Origin: Lachnospiraceae bacterium UBA3692
Lineage (GTDB): Bacteria; Bacillota; Clostridia; Lachnospirales; Lachnospiraceae
Reading direction: 5' to 3'
Length of the DNA stretch: 27,784 bases
Assembly: GCA_002372815.1 (NCBI GenBank)
Contig: DFIR01000086.1
Coordinates: forward strand, 1-27,784
Shown: piece by piece, positions 22,371 through 27,784 of the stretch
How positions within the stretch are numbered: position 1 is the stretch's first letter
Layout of the letters: the number at the start of each line of letters is the position of its first letter
Translations under genes and position numbers: made by a program
The notes under the pieces: generated by a model
What the model was told of the DNA's origin: nothing
Databases searched by the model: none
The model's input: only the letters and a program-made list of their open reading frames with translations

Positions 22371-24260
22371 CTACTCCGTATTCTTCTCCGGCTCCTGCTC
22401 CGCGGTCTCCTCCGGTCCCTCCGCCAGCTGCTTCGGCTCCGGCTTCCGGAGCAGGATGTTCATGAACTCGTCGCCCGTGATGGTCTCGCGGAAGTAGAGG
22501 TACTCGGCGAGCTCGTCGAGCTTCTGCTTGTTGTCGCGGAGGATCCTGAGGGCCTTCTGGTGCTGCACGCGGACCAGCTCCACGACGCGGCGGTCGATGA
22601 GGGCCTGGGTCTCCGTGCTGCAGGCGAGGGAGGTGTCCCCGCCCAGATACTGGTTCGTGACCGTCTCCATCGCGACCATGTCGAATTCGTCGCTCATGCC
22701 GTAGCGGGTGATCATGGCGCGGGCCAGACGGGTCGCCTGCTCGATGTCGTTGGAGGCGCCGGTGGTGACGCTGCCGAAAGCCACCTCCTCCGCCGCGCGT
22801 CCGCCGGTGAGCGTCGCGATCTTGTTCTCGATCTCCTCTTTGGACATCAGGTAATGGTTGCCCTCCTCCTCGACCTGCATGGTGTAGCCGAGGGCGCCGC
22901 TGGTCCTGGGGATGATCGTGATCTTCTGGACGGGCGCGCTGTTGGTCTGCATCGCCGCGACCAGGGCGTGGCCGATCTCGTGGTAGGAGACGATCAGCTT
23001 CTCCTTATCGGTGAGGATCGCGTTCTTCTTCTGGTAGCCGGCGATGACCACCTCGATGCTCTCCTCCATATCCGCCTGTGTGGCGTAGCGCCTGCCGTCG
23101 CGCACCGCGCGCAGCGCCGCCTCGTTGACGATGTTCGCGAGCTCCGCGCCGGAAGCGCCGGCCGCCATGCGCGCGATCTTGTTGAAATCGACGTCGTTGC
23201 TGATCCGGATCTTCTTCGCGTGGACCTTCAGGATGTCCTCACGGCCCTTCAGGTCGGGGAGCTCCACGGGCACCCGCCTGTCGAAACGCCCGGGTCTCGT
23301 GAGCGCGGGGTCGAGCGCCTCGGGCCGGTTGGTCGCCGCCAGGATCACGACGCCGAGGTTCTCCTCGAAGCCGTCCATCTCGGTGAGCAGCTGGTTCAGG
23401 GTCTGTTCGCGCTCGTCGTTGCCGCCGTAAGCGCCGCCGTCGCGCTTCTTGCCGATCGCGTCGATCTCATCGATGAAGACGATGCAGGGCGCCTTCTCCT
23501 TGGCCTGGTTGAAGAGGTCGCGCACCTTGGAGGCGCCCATGCCGACGAACATCTCCACGAATTCCGAGCCGGACATGGAGAAGAACGGGACGTTGGACTC
23601 GCCGGCGACGGCCTTGGCCAGCATGGTCTTGCCGGTGCCGGGAGGGCCGACGAGCAGGATGCCCTTGGGCATCGTGGCGCCGATCTCCTTGTACTTGCCG
23701 GGGTCATGGAGATATTCCACGATCTCCTGCAGGTTCTCCTTGGCCTCCTCCTCGCCAGCGACGTCCGAGAAGCGGATGCCCTCCGTGGACTTGACGTAGA
23801 CGCGGGCGTTGCTCTTGCCCATGCCGAACATCATGGATCCGGCGCCGCCGCCGGCCTTGTCCATGAGCCGCCGGTTCAGGTAGACGCCCATCGCGCCGAA
23901 GAGCGCCATGGGAATGATCCAGGACAGGAGAAAACTCATGAGCGGCGACATCTGCTCCTGGATATCCGTCCCGAACTGGATGTTCATGCTGTGCAGGCGG
24001 GTCACCAGCTCCGGATCGTTCACCGGGCCCGTCGCGTAGATCTTGTCATCCGTCCCGATGAACAGGATCTGGTCCGTCCTTATCTCGACCTCCTTGACCT
24101 GGGACGACTCCGTCATGGTCATGAAGGTGTTGTAGTCGACCACGTTCACGGCCGCGCGCATCAGCATCGGCTTGACCAGGATGTTGAAGAGCAGGATGAC
24201 CGTCAGGGCCACCATGGCATAATAGAGCAGCTGCTTCCGCTGCGGTTTGATTTCATTCAT
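22371..24260 (-). CDS. ftsH: ATP-dependent zinc metalloprotease FtsH
   Basis: The 629-aa membrane-anchored AAA+ protease degrades misfolded and short-lived membrane and cytosolic proteins as a hexamer. It has two membrane segments (about 11-30 and 106-126) flanking a short extracytoplasmic domain. ATPase motifs are Walker A GPPGTGKT (205-212), Walker B VFIDE (261-265) and the second region of homology ATNRPEALDP to RPGRFDR (309-328). The zinc site HEIGH is at 427-431; most homologues have HEAGH. The third ligand is probably the Asp in GASNDIEQAT. Length and order are normal. The start MNEIKPQRKQ has GGAAAGG upstream. It lies downstream of the thioesterase gene in the same direction, 130 bp apart; I could not fix a promoter in that gap. 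Confidence 0.97.
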   Translation of the reverse strand: MNEIKPQRKQLLYYAMVALTVILLFNILVKPMLMRAAVNVVDYNTFMTMTESSQVKEVEIRTDQILFIGTDDKIYATGPVNDPELVTRLHSMNIQFGTDIQEQMSPLMSFLLSWIIPMALFGAMGVYLNRRLMDKAGGGAGSMMFGMGKSNARVYVKSTEGIRFSDVAGEEEAKENLQEIVEYLHDPGKYKEIGATMPKGILLVGPPGTGKTMLAKAVAGESNVPFFSMSGSEFVEMFVGMGASKVRDLFNQAKEKAPCIVFIDEIDAIGKKRDGGAYGGNDEREQTLNQLLTEMDGFEENLGVVILAATNRPEALDPALTRPGRFDRRVPVELPDLKGREDILKVHAKKIRISNDVDFNKIARMAAGASGAELANIVNEAALRAVRDGRRYATQADMEESIEVVIAGYQKKNAILTDKEKLIVSYHEIGHALVAAMQTNSAPVQKITIIPRTSGALGYTMQVEEEGNHYLMSKEEIENKIATLTGGRAAEEVAFGSVTTGASNDIEQATRLARAMITRYGMSDEFDMVAMETVTNQYLGGDTSLACSTETQALIDRRVVELVRVQHQKALRILRDNKQKLDELAEYLYFRETITGDEFMNILLRKPEPKQLAEGPEETAEQEPEKNTE

Positions 24261-24390
24261 CGTTCAGCCTTTCCGTTTCATACTTTCTTCTGCGGCAGGG
24301 AGCCGCGCATGCATATCTGTTCTATAGCATGTATCATACGCTTTCTGCCTTTTTTTTCCAGAAACAGATTCTTCTATTTGTATAAAAACT

Positions 24391-24873
24391 TTATGAATTG
24401 TCCCCCTGGGGCTGCTCACTGTGGAAATCCCGGTACTGCGTCGTCGCAAGGAAGACGAAGTACCCCTTGACCAGCTCCTTCCCGTGCTCGTCGGTCAGGA
24501 CGCACTCCGAGCGGATCAGGTTGCGCCCGTGCTTGACGACGTGGGCGCTGCAGTAGAGCACCTCGCAGTGCACCGGCCGCAGGTAATCCATGTATCCGTT
24601 TACGGTCGGGCCGCCGTTGCCTCTCGAGGCCGCCGCGACGCCGCAGATCGTGTCCGCCAGGGCGAACAGCACCCCTCCGTGCACGTCCCCGAGCGGGTTC
24701 GAGTGCTTCTTGCCCAGACGGATCCTGCCGACCGCGTGATCCTTCTCGCAGAGCACGAGCTCGATGCCGACCTCTTTGCAGAACTCGCTGGCCTCCACGA
24801 TGCCGCGGGCGCGGTCCATGATCCGCTCCTGCTCCGTGCGTTCCGTCTCCTGTTTCTCCATTCTCTCTTCCAC
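24391..24873 (-). CDS. hotdog-fold thioesterase, PaaI type
   Basis: The 160-aa protein matches PaaI-type acyl-CoA thioesterases, with the signature NPLGDVHGGVLFALADTICGVAA and the later strand pattern VNGYMDYLRPV. These enzymes hydrolyse acyl- or aryl-CoA in the cytoplasm, usually as tetramers; the substrate cannot be read here. The GTG at 24873 has AAGGAG at 5 nt and is preferred, with ATG at 24861 as the alternative. The N-terminal 20 residues are highly charged. It is divergent from the AI-2E family gene across about 174 bp and precedes ftsH. Confidence 0.85.
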   Translation of the reverse strand: MEERMEKQETERTEQERIMDRARGIVEASEFCKEVGIELVLCEKDHAVGRIRLGKKHSNPLGDVHGGVLFALADTICGVAAASRGNGGPTVNGYMDYLRPVHCEVLYCSAHVVKHGRNLIRSECVLTDEHGKELVKGYFVFLATTQYRDFHSEQPQGDNS

Positions 24874-24938
24874 ACTGACTCCTTCCGCGTATCGCTGCCT
24901 TCTTCAGGTTTCGTTCTCTAATCTATTAATCTACCATT

Positions 24939-24957
24939 GTTTCGGAATTTGCGAAAC
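24939..24957. promoter_or_regulatory. inverted repeat between divergent genes
   Basis: GTTTCG-N7-CGAAAC, a perfect 6-bp inverted repeat in the A+T-rich gap between the thioesterase and the AI-2E family transporter. Its position suits an operator for either gene. It is short enough to be chance. Confidence 0.3.
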
Positions 24958-25047
24958 AGGTACCTCTCGCAGTTTTTATTGCATTTGCGGCGCCGCTGGC
25001 TTAAAGTTAATCTGTCAGATAGTTTACGCAAATAAGGACCCTCTGCA

Positions 25048-26181
25048 ATGAAATTTGACAAAGATCTCCTGGAGAAACCCTGGTTCGCCATGACTTTCGC
25101 CGCCTGCGCCGGCGTTCTGTTCTATATGCTGCTGTCCCACCTGCACTTCTTCTTCGGTGTGCTGCAGTCGGTGTTCGGTTTCCTGAAGCCGGTGCTGCTT
25201 GGCGCGATCATCGCGTATGTGATGGACCCGCTGGTCACGCTCATCGAGCGGCGCGTCCTCGTGAACATCCGCTCCGCAAAAGTCCGGCACGACCTGGCCG
25301 TCTGGCTCTCGCTGATCGTGGTGCTGCTCTTCATGATCATCCTGATGGTCGCCCTGATCCCGCAGCTGATCGACAGCGTGGTCACGTTCTTCGGCAACGC
25401 GGACGCTTACGCGCGCACGGCGAGACAGCTCCTGGCACAGCTCAGTGTCTACGCGCAGAACATGAACTTCGACATCAGCGGCCTGGTGAAGATCGGCAAT
25501 GACCTGCTCGCCGCCTTCACCTCCGCCATCCCCAGGAACATCAACACGATCCTGCACACGTCCATGAATATCGGCCTCTCCTTCGCCAATGTCGTGATCG
25601 GCGTCATCATGGCCATCTACTTCCTGTCCGGGAAGAAGAACATCAAGGCCGGCTTCCGCCGCCTCATGCACGCGATCCTGCCCCCGCAGGCCTACAAGAA
25701 CGTCTCCTCGTTCGCGGTCCGCTGCAACAGGATCCTGATCCGCTACATCGCCTGCGACCTCCTGGACGGCCTCATCGTCGGCATCGCCAACTGGCTCTTC
25801 ATGCTCCTGATGAATATGCCCTACTCGGTCCTGATCTCCGTGGTCGTCGGCGTCACGAACCTCGCGCCGACCTTCGGCCCCATCGCCGGCGCGGCGATCG
25901 GCGCATTCATCCTCGTGCTGGCGGAGCCGGTGGACGCGCTGGTCTTCCTGATCTTCACCCTGATCCTGCAGACCCTCGACGGATACGTCATCAAGCCCAA
26001 GCTCTTCGGCGACCAGCTCGGTGTCTCCGCGATCTGGATCCTCGTATCCCTCATTTTCTTCGGCCGCATGTTCGGCGTCGCGGGCATCCTCCTCGCGATC
26101 CCGATCGCAGCCATCCTGGACTACGTCTACAGCGCCATGATCCTCCGGCGCCTCGAGAAGCACAAGAAGGAACAGACCTGA
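25048..26181 (+). CDS. AI-2E family transporter
   Basis: The 377-aa polytopic membrane protein is of the AI-2E/UPF0118 family. It has an N-terminal hydrophobic pair (FAACAGVLFYMLLSHL, LLGAIIAYVMDPLV), a central amphipathic region, and the conserved C-terminal half with GVTNLAPTFGPIAGAAIGAFI, LQTLDGYVIKPKLFGDQLGV and FGVAGILLAIP. Members include autoinducer-2 exporters but also Na+/H+ antiporters and proteins of unknown role, so the name is only a family label. The start has AAGGA upstream. The lipoprotein gene follows 59 bp later in the same direction. A degenerate GGGGGACGG motif begins directly after its stop. Confidence 0.9.
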   Translation: MKFDKDLLEKPWFAMTFAACAGVLFYMLLSHLHFFFGVLQSVFGFLKPVLLGAIIAYVMDPLVTLIERRVLVNIRSAKVRHDLAVWLSLIVVLLFMIILMVALIPQLIDSVVTFFGNADAYARTARQLLAQLSVYAQNMNFDISGLVKIGNDLLAAFTSAIPRNINTILHTSMNIGLSFANVVIGVIMAIYFLSGKKNIKAGFRRLMHAILPPQAYKNVSSFAVRCNRILIRYIACDLLDGLIVGIANWLFMLLMNMPYSVLISVVVGVTNLAPTFGPIAGAAIGAFILVLAEPVDALVFLIFTLILQTLDGYVIKPKLFGDQLGVSAIWILVSLIFFGRMFGVAGILLAIPIAAILDYVYSAMILRRLEKHKKEQT

Positions 26182-26206
26182 TTTACACGGGGGACGGATC
26201 TCCGCG
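26182..26206 (+). repeat. degenerate CACACAGGGGACGG repeat, copy e
   Basis: TTTACACGGGGGACGG followed by ATCTC: a diverged single copy beginning immediately after the TGA of the AI-2E family gene. The fold-back arm is lost. Confidence 0.5.
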
Positions 26207-26240
26207 CAAGTCCATTTCATCCACCAGAAAGGAACTGCTC

Positions 26241-26672
26241 ATGAAAAAACTCAAAGTCCTCACCGCCGCCATCCTCGCCGCCATCGCACTCGTGACCGCA
26301 GGCTGCGGCTCCGGCGAACCGGTCCTCTCCATGGACATGATCGATGAGAAAACAGCCGTGGCCGAACTGAACGGCGCCGGCGACGGCGATTACGTGGTCG
26401 TCGGTACGCTGACCGTCGCGGAGGGAGAGAAGATCGTGCTGGAATCGGAACTGAAGAAAGGAAGTGAAGTCCTGGTACAGTTCATCACGGCCGAAGACGG
26501 CGATGCTCTTGCGGATTTCGAAGATACGGATGCCGTGACTGCATTCGAAGACTTCATCAATGACAGCTCCACGATATCCGTGACCGCGGACGCGGGCGAC
26601 TACTACATCAAAGTGCTCTCGCAGAACCGATCCACCGGCACGATCCGCATAACGGCCCAGCCGGCGCAGTGA
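26241..26672 (+). CDS. small secreted lipoprotein
   Basis: The 143-aa protein has a lipoprotein signal MKKLKVLTAAILAAIALVTAGC (lipobox VTAGC, Cys22). The mature part is acidic and predicted to be mostly beta strand (DYVVVGTLTVAEGEKIVLESEL, then DYYIKVLSQNRSTGTIRIT; quoted as separate strands). The alternating strands resemble PPC-like or similar beta-sandwich domains, but I do not recognise a named family. AAAGGA lies 8-9 nt upstream of the ATG. It may be co-transcribed with the AI-2E family gene. A double CACACAGGGGACGG repeat starts 6 nt after its stop. Confidence 0.8.
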   Translation: MKKLKVLTAAILAAIALVTAGCGSGEPVLSMDMIDEKTAVAELNGAGDGDYVVVGTLTVAEGEKIVLESELKKGSEVLVQFITAEDGDALADFEDTDAVTAFEDFINDSSTISVTADAGDYYIKVLSQNRSTGTIRITAQPAQ

Positions 26673-26678
26673 CCGGGT

Positions 26679-26728
26679 CTCACACAGGGGACGGTACCAA
26701 TCACACAGGGGACGGTTCTCTGTGTGAG
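26679..26728 (+). repeat. double CACACAGGGGACGG repeat, copy f
   Basis: CTCACACAGGGGACGG, a short spacer, then a second CACACAGGGGACGG and a fold-back TTCTCTGTGTGAG. It is the most complete copy here. It starts 6 nt after the lipoprotein stop and opens element C2. Confidence 0.85.
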
Positions 26729-26745
26729 CTCAGGAAAGAACCGTC

Positions 26746-27064
26746 TTCCCATATCCGTGAGAGCCACGGCTCACTTCACGGAGCTGTACATAGACCTGCA
26801 CGGCGTACCTGCCGGGCAATGACCAACTCGGCCCTCGTTCTGATGAACGAGGGCCTCAGACATTGGGTCAACAAAAGCCGCAGCCTGAAGCTGCGGCTTT
26901 TGACCCGGCAGATCCGCTGCGCAGATCAGGTACATCAACCCGCTCGTTCAAAAGTGTCTCTCCCGGATATGGGATGTCGGTTCCTGGCGTGCTCACGCGG
27001 AGAACCGACCTGCGTTGCGGCAGGTGAAGCTGTCCGGGGGTGATGGCAACATGCCGGTACGCTT
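26746..27064 (+). repeat. structured dispersed repeat element, copy C2
   Basis: This is nearly identical to C1. The core comprises outer stem CTGCCGGG (26809-26816) with CCCGGCAG (26904-26911); inner helix ATGACC with GGGTCA; hairpin GGCCCTCGTTC/GAACGAGGGCC around TGAT (26830-26855); and hairpin AAAAGCCGCAGC/GCTGCGGCTTTT around CTGAA (26873-26901). Relative to C1 the first hairpin has changed at two paired positions with pairing kept, and one mismatch of C1 in the second hairpin is a G-C pair here. It leads straight into the 71-bp tandem array. Confidence 0.75.
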
Positions 27065-27419
27065 TATGGACGCTTTGTTCTCTATTCCGTCCCGCTTTCG
27101 TACATCTCTTGCCTGGCTTCATCTGATGTACGTTTTGTGGGCGTTCTGTGCTCTATTCCGTCCCGCTTTCGTGCATCTCACCTTTGGCTTCATCTGATGT
27201 ACGTTTTGTGGGCGTTCTGTGCTCTATTCCGTCCCGCTTCCGTACATTTCACCGCTGGCTGCCTCTGATGTATGTTTTGCGGCCGCTCTGTGCTCTATTC
27301 CGTCCCGCTTTCGTACATCCCACCATTGGCTACCTCTGATGTATGTTTTGTGGGCGTTCTGTGCTCTATTCCGTCCCGCTTCCGTACATCTCACCACTGG
27401 CTCCATCTGATGAATGCTC
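27065..27419 (+). repeat. tandem array of five 71-bp units
   Basis: The invariant block CTCTATTCCGTCCCGCTT recurs at 27080, 27151, 27222, 27293 and 27364, a constant 71-bp period. Each unit carries a hairpin with arms like CGTACATC and GATGTACG (27099-27132 in unit 1). One related unit, not amplified, sits in element C1 at about 6425-6495. There are no spacers between units, and short ORFs in several frames are by-products of the periodicity. Confidence 0.92.
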
Positions 27420-27486
27420 TGCAGTTTGGCTCGCACAAAGCAGCTCTCCTGTGCGCCGCGCAGGAAAACAGTTCTCCCTCGTGGCC

Positions 27487-27784
27487 CACACTGCATAAAG
27501 ACAGCCTGCATCTGTGCGCTCCACTTTGAACGAGCGGGCTGATACACTTGATCTGACCAGTGCGCCTGGCGATCCTCTGCATTCTCACAGCGCCTCTTCC
27601 ATGCACGTGAGAATACAGGGCACACATCCGCCTTAAAGAAGAAGCATCCGAATATACCTGATCGCAGGAAGGCCCCTGGCAGTTCGGAGGCGCAGTGTCC
27701 GCACTGCGTCTCCGTTGTCCTACTGTCTGAGGACGCCGGTCATCAGAGCGGCGGCCGAGCCCAGACATTGGCTGACAGGGGCCT
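27487..27784 (-). repeat. structured repeat element, inverted copies C5 (tail) and C4 (core), cut by window end
   Basis: Read on the minus strand from the window end, C4 has outer stem AGGCCCCTG (27776-27784) pairing perfectly with CAGGGGCCT (27670-27678). Between them are a CGCCG/CGGCG hairpin with the same CTGAT-type loop, then hairpin GGAGACGCAGTG/CACTGCGCCTCC around CGGA (27686-27713). GATCAGGTATAT follows. A second, partial copy (C5, 27487-27571) contains GATCAAGTGTATC and CGCTCGTTCAAAG and matches the tail of C3. The element presumably continues to the right. Confidence 0.65.

Noticed and set aside
24261..24390. A definite ftsH promoter
   Set aside because: A TATGAT and an extended TGCTATAGA are present in the gap, but neither has a credible -35 at proper spacing, so I did not annotate it.
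26669..27043. Plus-strand ORF starting at the lipoprotein stop
   Set aside because: It runs through the repeat motif and element C2. The same frame in C1 does not stay equivalent in length, and no domain is visible.
27065..27419. CRISPR array
   Set aside because: Units are 71 bp head to tail with no unique spacers, and no cas genes are present.

Overview
The window is visibly G+C-rich bacterial chromosome, judged by eye and not counted. Strong AGGAGG-type ribosome binding sites, a CsoR/CopA copper locus, a YuiD-type membrane protein and several large secreted proteins with choline-binding/glucan-binding-type repeats and YkuD domains point to a Gram-positive of the Bacillota. The best fit is a gut Clostridia/Lachnospiraceae-type organism; the lineage is inference, since there is no rRNA here. 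I see no tRNA, rRNA, CRISPR array, phage gene or intact transposase.

Layout, left to right. (1) 32-5263, minus strand: a lipoprotein with a family-1 solute-binding fold, followed by two ABC half-exporters whose nucleotide-binding sites are complementarily degenerate, as in obligate heterodimers. (2) 5447-6040, plus: an ECF-transporter S component. (3) 6041-7007: no gene; two copies of a structured repeat element facing each other, bracketed by CACACAGGGGACGG motifs. (4) 7008-10049, minus: the copper operon csoR-copA, with a CsoR-type operator and promoter. copA carries a C-terminal CopZ-like domain that has its own Shine-Dalgarno and ATG. (5) 10217-11609: a metallophosphoesterase, a free-standing FakA-C-terminal-like small protein and a YuiD/DUF212 membrane protein. 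(6) 11824-22104, minus: four tandem paralogous secreted L,D-transpeptidases (702-944 aa), each with about 17-24 wall-binding repeats and a separate promoter; clear intrinsic terminators follow the first and last. (7) 22371-24873, minus: ftsH and a hotdog thioesterase. (8) 25048-26672, plus: an AI-2E family transporter and a small lipoprotein. (9) 26673-27784: no gene; a second cluster of the structured repeat, a tandem array of five 71-bp units, and inverted copies running off the window.

Most of the gene content is cell-envelope work: export, peptidoglycan cross-linking, membrane proteolysis and copper efflux. The best candidate for something undescribed is the dispersed repeat family. Four copies can be folded into the same branched structure with compensatory base changes in the stems, and the flanking CACACAGGGGACGG motif starts 0-7 nt after five different stop codons, always in the orientation of the gene. 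It looks like a mobile or RNA-level 3'-end element, used where classical terminators are not evident.
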